Source: Pseudomonas putida (GTDB lineage Bacteria; Pseudomonadota; Gammaproteobacteria; Pseudomonadales; Pseudomonadaceae). Taken from it: 64,000 bases of DNA. Positions 40,156 to 47,920 of this stretch are shown here, piece after piece; within the stretch, counting starts at the first letter, position 1, and every line of letters begins with the position of its first letter. The stretch covers positions 1,261,001-1,325,000 of the forward strand of contig CP163498.1 in assembly GCA_041071465.1 (NCBI GenBank). The letters run 5' to 3'. The notes under the pieces are model-generated. The model was not told the origin of the DNA, did no database searches, and saw nothing but the letters and a program-made list of their open reading frames with translations. The position numbers were made by a program, and so were the translations under genes.

Positions 40156-40325
40156 ATGAATAAATCGAGTCGCGCGGTGGATGTGATCGTCATCGGTGGT
40201 GGGCAAGCGGGCTTGGCGCTTGGCTGGCATTTACAGCAGCACGGCTTGGACTTTCTGATCCTAGATGAGCAGACGCGCCCAGGCGGAAACTGGCGCAAGT
40301 ACTACGACAGCCTGCTGCTTCGTCA
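40156..40325 (+). pseudogene. 5' fragment of ArsO-like flavin monooxygenase (about 55 codons)
   Basis: MNKSSRAVDVIVIGGGQAGLALGWHL with the FAD-binding GxGxxG and PGGNWRKYYDSLLL, then a sudden loss of homology where the DNA becomes the 3' end of the opposite-strand arsN gene. The rest of the family is found at 33032, in the other direction of travel along the map. It cannot make an enzyme. Confidence 0.75.
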
Positions 40326-40828
40326 TCTGGAACGGGTTGGTTCGACGGAAACACCCGCTCAACGATCGCGCAATCCAGCCAACGGCCTTCAAGACAAGCG
40401 TGCTTCTCATAGACGCCAACCGTCCTGAAACCGCAGGACTGACAGAGCGCGAGGCTCGCCTCGTTGAAGGTGAAAATGCGGGAGAGGACTTTCCAGAAGC
40501 CGCGTGCCTCAGCCTCACTGAGCAATGCCTTGAGCAGCGCCTTGCCGATGCCACGTCCGCGGACGTCACGGCCCAGATAGATCGAGAAGTCGGCGATGCC
40601 GGCGTAGCACGAACGCGCGCGGTAGCTGCTCAGGTTTGCCCACGCCACTACCGCACCGTCGACCTCGACGACCAGCACCGGATGGCGAGACATGTCGGCC
40701 ACCCAGGGCTGCACATCCATGGCGCTGCGTGGTTGGGTCTCGAACGTAGAGCTGCGGTCTTCGATCCCCTGGTTGTAGATCTCGGCAATGGCCTGGACAT
40801 CGCTGAGTTGAGCAAGGCGAATGTGCAT
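40190..40828 (-). CDS. arsN: ArsN-type GNAT acetyltransferase with fused foreign tail
   Basis: A 212-residue frame. The first about 165 residues are a GNAT enzyme of the phosphinothricin-acetyltransferase/ArsN1 kind: MHIRLAQLSDVQAIAEIYNQGIEDRSSTFET, acetyl-CoA loop GRDVRGRGIGKALLKALL and a fall to VERVFPSNQP where such proteins normally stop. The remaining about 45 residues are the antisense reading of the arsO fragment and are probably meaningless. ArsN1 acetylates methyl- and arylarsenic amino compounds such as arsinothricin. The ribosome site AAGGAAG precedes the ATG at 40828. Fusion does not look harmful, but stability may suffer. Confidence 0.85.
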   Translation of the reverse strand: MHIRLAQLSDVQAIAEIYNQGIEDRSSTFETQPRSAMDVQPWVADMSRHPVLVVEVDGAVVAWANLSSYRARSCYAGIADFSIYLGRDVRGRGIGKALLKALLSEAEARGFWKVLSRIFTFNEASLALCQSCGFRTVGVYEKHACLEGRWLDCAIVERVFPSNQPVPDDEAAGCRSTCASFRLGASAHLGSESPSRAAVNASQAPSPLAHHR

Positions 40829-40964
40829 CTGGCTTCCTTTCGCGGGAACTAGTGGTTAGAGGGCTGGGTTTTTCTTTCGGCAACTGCTTATTCACCCCCC
40901 GGCCTACTTGCACTGTACAACGCGGGAGTGGGGTTTTCACATTTCGGCGGCGACTCGCCGAGAA

Positions 40965-41252
40965 TCAGTACTTGCTAGGGATGTTCGCAACCAACAAATT
41001 GGCTGGGGGAAACCGTTCGACTCGCTCCTCCTTGATGCAGTCCCACGCCCATTTATGTAGCGATGCGCTGCGCAGGAAATCACCTACCAATTCGATAGGA
41101 ATCTGGTCTTCGTCGACAGCAAGTTTGTAACTAGGCTGCATGGCATAGCACACGTCCATTCCCATTCGACCACTAAGCAACTGGTTAATTACCTTCACCC
41201 GCTGAGTCCAGGTCAAACGCTGCTTTCTACGCTTCGAGTTCTGATAGACCAT
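40965..41252 (-). CDS. Unknown small protein
   Basis: A 95-residue frame from ATG 41252 to 40965 (MVYQNSKRRKQRLTWTQRVKVINQLL to NIPSKY). It has no recognised domain; it is basic at the front and helical in character. There is no clear ribosome site. It lies in the mobile-debris zone between arsN and the IS21 remnant and points away from a repeat-like promoter region near 41270. Confidence 0.4.
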   Translation of the reverse strand: MVYQNSKRRKQRLTWTQRVKVINQLLSGRMGMDVCYAMQPSYKLAVDEDQIPIELVGDFLRSASLHKWAWDCIKEERVERFPPANLLVANIPSKY

Positions 41253-41383
41253 CAAATTTAGGTGGAGAGACGCATGTATATATGCACCTATGCAAATACG
41301 CTGAACATTTTGAGCTCTGAACGACTGCGGTCAATCATTCGCAACGAGTCTGATTTGCGCCCAATGCCCAGAAAATCTGCACC

Positions 41384-41745
41384 GCTGATTGAGCACGACA
41401 ACATTTGCGGCGCTCAGTATTACGCGTCTCAAGGAGATGAACTGCCATGAAAACGATCGCTAACACAGCTGAAAGTTTGAGCAGCCTCGGGCTGAGCGAG
41501 ATGGCTGAGGCATACGCGCCAGCTGGACGATCCGGCGCTGCTCGGTCAACCCTTCGAGACCCGCCTCGGCCTGATGATGGATGCGAAAAAAAGCGAGCGC
41601 GAAACCCGGAAAATTGAGCGCCTGCTCAAGGCGGCCAAGCTGCGAGAGACGCAGGCCACACTCGAAAACATTGAGTTCAAAGCATCGAGAGGCCTCGACC
41701 GAAACACCATCATGACACTCGGCGAGTGCGAGTGGCTCTACTCAT
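41384..41745 (+). mobile_element. IS21-family remnant (istA tail and istB fragment)
   Basis: The end of the frame before 41450 (LIEHDNICGAQYY) resembles the C-terminus of IstA, and its stop overlaps the next ATG at 41447 as in IS21 elements. From 41447 MKTIANTAESLSSLGLSEMAEAY starts an IstB N-terminus; after a frame change near 41515 it continues QLDDPALLGQPFETRLGLMMD and LKAAKLRETQATLENIEFKASRGLDRN. It ends abruptly at about 41745, before the ATPase P-loop. No terminal repeats are visible. Inactive. Confidence 0.65.
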
Positions 41746-42194
41746 CCACTCACGCGCATATCGCGATCAGCCGAAAAAATAATCTCTGTGACCTTGAGGT
41801 TCTCTCGATGAGGCGAGTGATGAATGCTGTAGCAAGCCCCGCCTACTACCTTGTAGATATAGCCCTCATCCGTTCCTGAGGCATCTTCAGCAATGCTCAC
41901 TTCCTGAAGCGGTTCCATCACCCAGTCTTTCCCACCTCTCATGTGGCCAGGAGACATCAGATGTGCCTGCGCGATCCATGAGCAGTCATCAAGCTCCGAA
42001 AGCATCTGTTTAAGTATCGGTACCGTGGGGATCATCAGCATGCTGCCCACGATGTCATCACCATAATCGCGCACGAGCTCCACGTAAAACCATGGATGGT
42101 GCAGTTCCAGCTCAATAAATTTCCAGCGGCGACTGGAAGGCTCTCCGAAAATGTCGGCTGAGCTGAGTTCGGCGTGCCTGTAGGTCTTGAACAT
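41742..42194 (-). CDS. Unknown protein, divergent partner of an XRE regulator
   Basis: A 150-residue soluble protein with GAGGA ribosome site before ATG 42194. Landmarks: RWKFIELELHHPWFYVELVRDYGDD and a Met/Pro-rich middle MLMIPTVPILKQMLSELDDCSWIAQAHLM. The last few residues run to the IS21 fragment joint, so the true C-terminus may be cut by a few residues. It is divergent from the XRE regulator at 42280 across 85 bp with a palindrome. No family recognised; a plasmid- or island-type protein with its own regulator is a reasonable guess. Confidence 0.6.
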   Translation of the reverse strand: MFKTYRHAELSSADIFGEPSSRRWKFIELELHHPWFYVELVRDYGDDIVGSMLMIPTVPILKQMLSELDDCSWIAQAHLMSPGHMRGGKDWVMEPLQEVSIAEDASGTDEGYIYKVVGGACYSIHHSPHRENLKVTEIIFSADRDMRVSG

Positions 42195-42211
42195 CGAAAA
42201 ATCCTCAAAAT

Positions 42212-42227
42212 ATTAACAATAGTTAAT
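42212..42227. promoter_or_regulatory. Palindromic operator between the 42194 and 42280 genes
   Basis: ATTAAC-AATA-GTTAAT, perfect 6-bp arms, 17 bp upstream of the leftward start and 52 bp upstream of the XRE start. Typical size for an XRE dimer site. Confidence 0.55.
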
Positions 42228-42279
42228 GGATGTCCGACGTTCAAGACGGCTTCATCATTCCTTTTGTAGGAATGAAAAA

Positions 42280-42567
42280 ATGGAACTGAAACAGGCATTT
42301 GGGAAAGCAATGAGGCAGCTCAGAAAATCCCGCAACCTTAACCAAGAAGATTTCGGTGGCCACAGCAGCCAAACCTACCTCAGTCAACTGGAAGCCGGAG
42401 GAAAAGGCCCTACCCTCGAAATGGTGCATGGGCTCGCCTCTGCCATGAATGTTCATCCTTTGACGATCTTGACCCAGTGCTACCTTTTTATGGACAAGGA
42501 TGCCACTCTGGATTCAATCATTCAGCGCGTTCGTGAGGAGCTCAGCGTGACGCCATCGGACCGATGA
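42280..42567 (+). CDS. XRE-family helix-turn-helix regulator
   Basis: A 95-residue Cro/CI-type protein: ELKQAFGKAMRQLRKSRNLNQEDFGGHSSQTYLSQLEAGGKGPTLEMVHGLASAM is a standard HTH_3 domain with recognition helix in QTYLSQLE. The C-terminal 25 residues are helical. The ATG at 42280 follows TAGGAAT. Probably regulates itself and the divergent gene from the palindrome at 42212. Confidence 0.85.
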   Translation: MELKQAFGKAMRQLRKSRNLNQEDFGGHSSQTYLSQLEAGGKGPTLEMVHGLASAMNVHPLTILTQCYLFMDKDATLDSIIQRVREELSVTPSDR

Positions 42568-42690
42568 GGATGGGCATCTGCACCCTTCAGCATGGGCTGA
42601 GATGTCTTGTCTGATGCAACCAAATTCTGCGCTCCCTGACCCAGTGGCTGGGTTGCGCCTTGGCCCTACCTATGCGGGAAAGGAGATACA

Positions 42691-42858
42691 TTGAAAGGCC
42701 GGCGGAAGGTAAAGACTGAGAAGTGGCGTATCAAGTCGGAACTGGAAGGCAGCGCCCAAGAGCTTTTGCGAGGGCGGGCACAGACGCAAGGAAGGTTCCT
42801 CGATATAGCGGCACAAGCCGGCAAGAGAATGGAACCCGTTGGCCGACTTGCCGGTTGA
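42691..42858 (+). CDS. Possible 55-residue basic protein, TTG start
   Basis: The frame begins at TTG 42691, six bases after the perfect ribosome site AAAGGAGA, and gives a Lys/Arg-rich helical protein (KGRRKVKTEKWRIKSELEGSAQELLRG) ending GRLAG. No family is recognised. It lies 30 bp before a DUF2384-like gene and points the same way, so it may be the first part of that cassette. The ribosome site is the main support. Confidence 0.4.
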   Translation: MKGRRKVKTEKWRIKSELEGSAQELLRGRAQTQGRFLDIAAQAGKRMEPVGRLAG

Positions 42859-42888
42859 GAGATACGCTTTCACATTTGAGGTGTGCAA

Positions 42889-43155
42889 ATGAACGATTCT
42901 CAGATACTAGCGCTTTGCCCCAGTTCACCGCTGGAATGCTGGAGCATCGTCCACCGATGCTACAAGGGAAGGTGCGAGCAAATCCTGCACCTGGCGACGC
43001 GAGTGCTTGGCAGTCGAGTGCTCGCCGCGCAATGGCTATACAAACCAGCGATAGGGCTAAGTCATCAGGTACCTTGCATCATCATGGTAAGTCGATCGGG
43101 CTACCAGAAAGTGGTGACACTTCTAGGACGAATTGAACACGGCGTCTATGCTTAA
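42889..43155 (+). CDS. DUF2384-like (MbcA/ParS/Xre antitoxin C-terminal domain) protein
   Basis: An 88-residue protein from ATG 42889 (GAGGTG ribosome site). The second half fits the toxin-binding domain of MbcA/ParS/Xre antitoxins: RVLGSRVLAAQWLYKPAIGLSHQVPCIIMVSRSGYQKVVTLLGRIEHGVYA, with the WL..P, P and LGRIEHGVYA landmarks. The N-terminal HTH of full-length Xre antitoxins is missing; only about 25 residues precede the domain. Its stop overlaps the start of the DUF6088 gene (ATGCTTAA). Such antitoxins normally precede a RES-domain toxin; none is here. The assignment comes from motif pattern only. Confidence 0.6.
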   Translation: MNDSQILALCPSSPLECWSIVHRCYKGRCEQILHLATRVLGSRVLAAQWLYKPAIGLSHQVPCIIMVSRSGYQKVVTLLGRIEHGVYA

Positions 43156-43813
43156 CGCCGCAAGGTTCCATGCCAGAGGACCTGTCCACTACTCGTCTGA
43201 CATAGGTTTAGCTGTGTCTATCGCAGAGTCTATATCGAACCGAATCAAGCGTATGCCTAAGGGAAGGCCCTTTGTTAGATCCGTATTCGAGCGAGCCGGC
43301 TCTCGCTCCGCGGTAAACAAAGCTCTTTCTCGAATGGTGCTCAGGGGTTCCCTGGAGCGCGTTGCCCGCGGCGTTTACATGCGTCCCAAGCACAGCCAAT
43401 ACACGGGTAAAAGGGTTCGAGCCAACCCGCTTTCTGTATTGGAAGCCGTTGCTAGGGCAAGAGGCGAGATTATCCAGATCCATGGTGCAGAAGCTGTTCG
43501 TCGACTGGGGCTGAGTGTTCAGATGCAGGTCCTGCCTACTTACTACACCAGCGGGACGACACGTGAGATCAAGATCGGTAACGCGGTTGTTAGGCTGCGC
43601 CATGCGTCTCGCCAACGACTCCAGCAAGCTGGAACGCCAATAGGGACGGCCCTGACCGCTTTTTGGTATCTCGGAGAAAATGGGGTGGATGAACAGGTCG
43701 CGAGCAAGATTGTGAGCTCGCTCAGCGCTGAAGAGTTCAACAGGCTCATGGAATGCAAAATGCCTAAGTGGATGCGCTCAGCACTGGCCAACTGCGCTCG
43801 AAATGTGAACTGA
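43148..43813 (+). CDS. DUF6088 / AbiEi-like antitoxin-type protein
   Basis: A 221-residue protein. Core: SIAESISNRIKRMPKGRPFVRSVFERAGSRSAVNKALSRMVLRGSLERVARGVYMRPKHS, a winged-helix domain of the AbiEi/DUF6088 kind, then VLEAVARARGEIIQIHGAEAVRRLGLSVQ and VRLRHASRQRLQQAG. Such proteins are DNA-binding antitoxins of type IV systems, usually upstream of an AbiEii nucleotidyltransferase; none follows. I chose the ATG at 43148 because it overlaps the previous stop; a GTG at 43214 would start right at the domain. Confidence 0.7.
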   Translation: MLNAARFHARGPVHYSSDIGLAVSIAESISNRIKRMPKGRPFVRSVFERAGSRSAVNKALSRMVLRGSLERVARGVYMRPKHSQYTGKRVRANPLSVLEAVARARGEIIQIHGAEAVRRLGLSVQMQVLPTYYTSGTTREIKIGNAVVRLRHASRQRLQQAGTPIGTALTAFWYLGENGVDEQVASKIVSSLSAEEFNRLMECKMPKWMRSALANCARNVN

Positions 43814-44037
43814 AAAATTCTGAAGCGGGAGCGAATCCGACGAAAAATCTACGCAACGCATGACGAAGGCCGGAGTTGTATTTTCGATTACATGGAGATA
43901 CTCATAAACGCCGGCACGGCATATATTATGCAACTGTTGCCAGCAGAGTACGAGAAACGCTAGATCCTGAGCTTAGAGAGCACCGAGGAAACTAGTGGCG
44001 ACTCTAACCTAAATTGTCCCAGTAGACTCCGCACACC
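43814..44037. other. 224 bp without a gene, downstream of the recombinase
   Basis: No frame with family features. It contains AACCTAAATTGTCCCAGTAG (44006-44025), which partly matches, inverted, the far side of the recombinase gene at 45486-45509 (AACCCAAGCTATAGTCCCA). This may be a worn element end. Confidence 0.35.
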
Positions 44038-45399
44038 TTAATCGCCACTATCTGCATCGTGATGCTTGTATGCCATTTTCGATTCAAGAGCAGCCAGAGT
44101 TGCGCGAACCTGCGTTGATTTTGGCTGAGTATATACTCCACTTGATTCAATAGACGAGTGATGCATAGCTGACTTAATAGTAAGATCCGTGGCTCCGTCT
44201 GCGGCAAGTCGCTGCCCATAGGAATGCCTGTGTCCATGAGGGGTAGTACCTAACATTTTCTCACTGATCAACCCAATGCGCTTTACAGCCCCTCTATGTG
44301 CTTTCCTGTAGGCAGTATGTGAATACGGCTGCCCAAGTTTGTTAGTGAATGCATAAGGATGCTCTTGACCTAATGCAGGTTTCACTCTGTGCATGCAATG
44401 ATACTCACTCCACAACTGCGCAAATACTTCTGCCTTGAATGCCGGATGAAAGAAAACCTCAAAACTCATTCGCTGACGGTCAGTAAACGCCCTTCCCTTC
44501 GCACCCAAAAATAGAGAATCCTGCGATTTGACCAGTAGATTTCTAGGAGTCAGCCCATACTTGTCACGCAGAAATGTTTGACGCTTCATCCGTTTTTTTC
44601 CAGGCGCTAATCCGAGTTGAGGATGATAAACTCGAACAACAACTTCACCTTTTTCAACTGTGACATCATCGCACCACAAGCTCAGCGCCTCAGATAACCT
44701 TAGCCCGCCATAATGCATGAGCATAGTGATTAAGATATCTCTGATACTGTATACATTCTTCCGAAGCTTGAACCCCTGCGCAAGAAAGGCATCAATCGAT
44801 TCTTCAGGAAAATCTTTTGCAGGCTCTAGATCAAAGCTTATCATTGAAGTAGACCTGACCTCCCTACTCATTGAAAAATCAGGTGGCTTTATCCAAAGAT
44901 GCGAAAGAAAGGCATTACTCTTCCGATGGACGTAAGCTGCCCAATTAAGTTTTTCCTCAGCACGATTCGCTTTGCGCCAAGTATTTAAAACCAATCCAGA
45001 ATCTTCATTTAGCGCAGCCAGCCAGTCTGAAAATTGAGTAATCGCGGAAATAATCTTGGAGGCATCATCTGGCTGTCTTGGCTCCCACCACAATTCAGAT
45101 GGATCGCATCCCCGCTCCACGGTACCACTATACAGTGAATTGGAAAACGATCTAAACAGCATTTGGGGAGAATCAAAAAACTGATGATTAGCTTCTACAT
45201 ATTCCAACAACAGCTGCACAGCAAAAGTCGTACTATCTTGCCATGACCTGCTCTTACGCCCATTCAAGTACATATAGTAAGCAAAATCCTTAAGTATCCC
45301 TTCATCTGTGATGATTACAGGCAACACCGGTCGAAAACCAGTTGCATCGAATCTCAGCGCTCTGTACTCACGATGGGATCGTTCGAAGAAAACAGCCAT
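44038..45399 (-). CDS. Tyrosine recombinase, GmtY-like
   Basis: A 453-residue site-specific recombinase. I chose ATG 45399, after CGGAG; a TTG start seven codons upstream is possible. The catalytic set is visible: Arg in MLMHYGGLRLSEALSLW, His-x-x-Arg in TPHGHRHSYGQRLA, His in IKSAMHHSSIES and the Tyr nucleophile in GVYTQPK. Length and the N-terminal half (FAYYMYLNGRKSRSWQDSTTFAVQLLLEYVEAN) suit the large recombinases named GmtY in gamma-mobile-trio islands, but the GmtX and GmtZ partners are not seen, so this naming is tentative. AT-rich codon use sets it apart from its neighbours, and it lies next to a truncated cupin gene, so it is probably the island's integrase. Confidence 0.82.
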   Translation of the reverse strand: MAVFFERSHREYRALRFDATGFRPVLPVIITDEGILKDFAYYMYLNGRKSRSWQDSTTFAVQLLLEYVEANHQFFDSPQMLFRSFSNSLYSGTVERGCDPSELWWEPRQPDDASKIISAITQFSDWLAALNEDSGLVLNTWRKANRAEEKLNWAAYVHRKSNAFLSHLWIKPPDFSMSREVRSTSMISFDLEPAKDFPEESIDAFLAQGFKLRKNVYSIRDILITMLMHYGGLRLSEALSLWCDDVTVEKGEVVVRVYHPQLGLAPGKKRMKRQTFLRDKYGLTPRNLLVKSQDSLFLGAKGRAFTDRQRMSFEVFFHPAFKAEVFAQLWSEYHCMHRVKPALGQEHPYAFTNKLGQPYSHTAYRKAHRGAVKRIGLISEKMLGTTPHGHRHSYGQRLAADGATDLTIKSAMHHSSIESSGVYTQPKSTQVRATLAALESKMAYKHHDADSGD

Positions 45400-45503
45400 T
45401 TTGCTGACTCCGGAGATCAATGCAGTTGGAGAGCTTCGTTTTCACAGCATAGCTGAGCTCGGTCCAGTAGAGAGGTAGGCCAAATTTTTTGGGACTATAG
45501 CTT

Positions 45504-45656
45504 GGGTTAACCTTCCTCGATGGCTACTGCATCATCACCCCGGAAGGCGAAGAGCCGAAACACCTGAAAGCGGGTGATGTGTTCGTGATCGAACCTGGGA
45601 TGAAAGGTACCTGGGAAGTGGTCGAGACCGTGCGCAAGTATTTCGTCTTTGCCTGA
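45504..45656 (+). pseudogene. 3' fragment of a cupin gene at the island edge
   Basis: Reading LTFLDGYCIITPEGEEPKHLKAGDVFVIEPGMKGTWEVVETVRKYFVFA to the stop at 45656: the last 45-50 residues of a small EutQ/DUF861-type cupin, with AGDVFVIEPGMKGTWEV as its conserved strand pair. The N-terminal half is missing; upstream DNA belongs to the recombinase side. It marks where foreign DNA joined the chromosome. Confidence 0.75.
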
Positions 45657-45678
45657 TCAGAAATTTCCACCCGATATA

Positions 45679-45713
45679 GGCCCTGTGGAAAACGCTAAAT
45701 TTCCCACAGGGCC
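45679..45713 (+). terminator. Hairpin after the cupin fragment
   Basis: GGCCCTGTGG and CCACAGGGCC, 10-bp perfect arms with a 15-base loop, 22 bp past the cupin stop; no T run. Confidence 0.5.
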
Positions 45714-45951
45714 AGAAACACTCTTGAACAATTTGTTTGAACAAGGCAACAAAAGAGCGTGAATTAATCAAAGCATTGAACCACAGTTACATGGCCTTAC
45801 ACATCCCCGCCCATTTCTGTAGTCCTTTTCTGAATCTAATCCCTACCTCTCAATGCGTATTGCCCTCGCACTCACTCAGGCCTAGCCTGCACTGACTGCC
45901 CCCATTCGTGGGTAGCATTGCCCAATCAAAAGTTGCCAGGGAGAGGTAGAC

Positions 45952-46440
45952 ATGGCTTTCGATGCATATATTCAGATTGACCGTATTCCAGGCGAAGCAC
46001 GGGACGAAAAATACAGTCAATGGATTGAAGTACTTAGCTATGACTTTGGGGTCAGTCAAAGTACATCCGCCACTGCAAGCTCGGCTGGTGGTGCCACATC
46101 CGGCCGAAGCTCCGTCACCAACTTCACATTCACCAAATACCTCGACAGTGCCAGCTGCAAGCTGATGGAGGCCAGTTGTACAGGGCAGCATCTCAAAGCG
46201 GTGAAGCTGGCACTCTGTCGTGCCGGCGGTGACAAGCTCAAGTATTACGAAATCATTCTTGAAGAAGTCATCATTGCCGAGTACTCGCAGAGCGTCGACA
46301 CCGGTGTACCGCTTGAAGTTGTACAGCTCAACTACGGTCGAATCAAGACCACCTACACCCAGCAACGGCGCATCGATGGCGGCGGTGGCGGCAACATCGC
46401 CGGCGGCTGGGACCGTATCGGCAATAAAAAATACGCGTGA
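45952..46440 (+). CDS. hcp: Hcp, type VI secretion tube protein
   Basis: A 162-residue Hcp. It forms stacked hexameric rings that carry small effectors. Family features: MAFDAYIQIDRIPGEARDEKYSQWIEVLSYDFGVSQ, FTFTKYLDSASCKLMEASCTGQH and VVQLNYGRIKTTY. The ribosome site GGGAGAGG precedes the ATG. It is isolated from any structural T6SS cluster in this window and is followed 10 bp later by a putative effector, the layout of auxiliary hcp-effector-immunity modules. Confidence 0.93.
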   Translation: MAFDAYIQIDRIPGEARDEKYSQWIEVLSYDFGVSQSTSATASSAGGATSGRSSVTNFTFTKYLDSASCKLMEASCTGQHLKAVKLALCRAGGDKLKYYEIILEEVIIAEYSQSVDTGVPLEVVQLNYGRIKTTYTQQRRIDGGGGGNIAGGWDRIGNKKYA

Positions 46441-46450
46441 GGCTCAAGTC

Positions 46451-47427
46451 ATGTCCGAAGCCCGCGCGTTTCTCAACCTCAAGCTGCAAAACTATCATCG
46501 GCTCAAATCCGACCTCGCACTGAGCGGCCATGCGCTGGAAAAATTTGATGTTCTAAATTCGCACATTGCCAATACGGTGGTGCGTAGCGGTGAGCTTATC
46601 ATCATTGGCGACCCCACCACGGCTTCCTGCACCAGCCAGGAAGCCTGGATGATGAGGCAGGCTGCCATTGTGCACATGGGGCTGATGCGCAACGGCCAAG
46701 GTGTGGATAACTTCTTTCTGGATAATTTCGAGACTTTGAAAAGCCTGATCGCGCATGCGTCAATGGGCGCTGGAATGGTCAGTGACGGATGGAGCAGGCA
46801 CCTGAGGGCTATCGAGGTCACCTTGATGGATATCGAAAAACTCCACCAGCAGTTTCTTGGGTCAGGAACGATGACAGCCCGCGAACAGTTCTATGCGAAG
46901 CGATCGGCCTTGTTCATGAAACTGGATGAACAGTTGGGCAAGATGGCGGCTTATGGTTCAGGCCTGAGAAACAAGGGATCGATCAAAAGGACGCTGGGAA
47001 TATCCACCAAGCGTTATATTCACACAGGCGAAATAGCCGGTTACGCCAACAAGGTAGCCAGTGTCGCGAGGGCATCCAGCTTGATCAAACAAGGAACTTA
47101 CATAGGGTAGCACTTGAAATCGCAGCCACTGGACTGGATATCCACAACGCTTGTACGCTCGGTCACGAAGAGGATTGCACAAGGGCAAAGTACATCGACG
47201 GAGGCTCACTCGTGGGAGGCCTTGCAGGAGGCGGTGCAGGCGGATATTTGGGTGGAGCTATTATCGCGCCAGTTTTATGCGCAGCGATCGGGTTACCAAC
47301 AGGTGGAACAGGTGGGCTTCTTTGTGCAGTTATAATTGGTGCCGCAGGCGCCACAATTGGAGGCAAGGCTGGTGGGGAGAAAGGTGAAGCTTACGGCGAT
47401 TTTTTGTATAGAGCGCTCTCAAACTGA
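46451..47427 (+). pseudogene. Putative T6SS glycine-zipper effector, frameshifted
   Basis: Two frames join to a 325-residue protein if one G is added to GGG at 47105-47107 (KQGTYIG to VALEIAATGLDIHNACTLGHEEDC). The N-terminal about 215 residues are helical and cytosol-like with no enzyme motif. The C-terminal third is a membrane region full of Gly: SLVGGLAGGGAGGYLGGAIIAPVL, GLPTGGTGGLLCAVIIGAAGATIGG, a glycine-zipper pattern of pore-forming or membrane-inserting toxins such as the Tse4 type. The stop overlaps the start of a small membrane protein. Function as a pore-forming effector is inferred. Confidence 0.7.
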
Positions 47428-47783
47428 TGGCTATTGAAGATGGGATCATTGCAGCCGTCATTATAAATTTGATTATCATCACAATGATCACTCAGTTTTT
47501 TGTCGCCTCACGACGCACAGAATATTTTGAATCCCTATTCCCCAAAAGCAAATATATAAAACAAAACAAACTACTCTACGAGCGAGCCGGATCAATCGGC
47601 AAGATGATGCGCACGGGCGCAATCTCAACAATACTTGCATTACCATCTTTTTTTACAAAAAGAAATCTAGTAGATAGGCAAGAGATCGAAGGCTTTCCGA
47701 AAAAAACCAAGATCTTACTTGTAACACTTTGGGCGCTGCACATCACTCTATTCAGCGCCTTGATAATAGCGCATTACCTATAA
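47427..47783 (+). CDS. Putative membrane immunity protein for the glycine-zipper effector
   Basis: A 118-residue inner-membrane protein. Its ATG shares one base with the effector stop (TGATG), so it is made together with it. Predicted helices: AAVIINLIIITMITQFFVA at the start, a middle stretch AISTILALPSFF and ILLVTLWALHITLFSALIIAHYL at the end. Base composition is notably AT-rich compared with hcp. Immunity proteins to membrane-active T6SS toxins are typically small membrane proteins; no homology is claimed. Confidence 0.65.
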   Translation: MAIEDGIIAAVIINLIIITMITQFFVASRRTEYFESLFPKSKYIKQNKLLYERAGSIGKMMRTGAISTILALPSFFTKRNLVDRQEIEGFPKKTKILLVTLWALHITLFSALIIAHYL

Positions 47784-47835
47784 CGGTTTAGCAAGCGCAT
47801 TACGTAACTTGCAAACAATATGGCTGCCAACACAA

Positions 47836-47906
47836 TAAAAAAATCGCGGGCGGGTCCCCTTCCCTCTGGTGCGCAGTTACAGAGGAAAGGCCGCCCGGTC
47901 CGCGAT
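47836..47906 (-). terminator. Terminator of mmsB
   Basis: On the minus strand a long imperfect stem (ATCGCGGACCGGGCGG pairing with CCCGCCCGCGAT) ends in seven T, just past the mmsB stop. Confidence 0.75.
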
Positions 47907-47920
47907 GAAGTCCTCGCTTG

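Noticed and set aside
41262..41450. Plus-strand 62-codon frame as an independent gene
   Set aside because: Its end looks like the tail of IstA and its start has no ribosome site, so it is treated as part of the IS21 remnant.
42212..42227. Palindrome and nearby AT-rich DNA as a CRISPR or replication origin signal
   Set aside because: A single short dyad with no repeat array or iterons; better explained as a regulator site. No CRISPR repeats were seen anywhere in the window.
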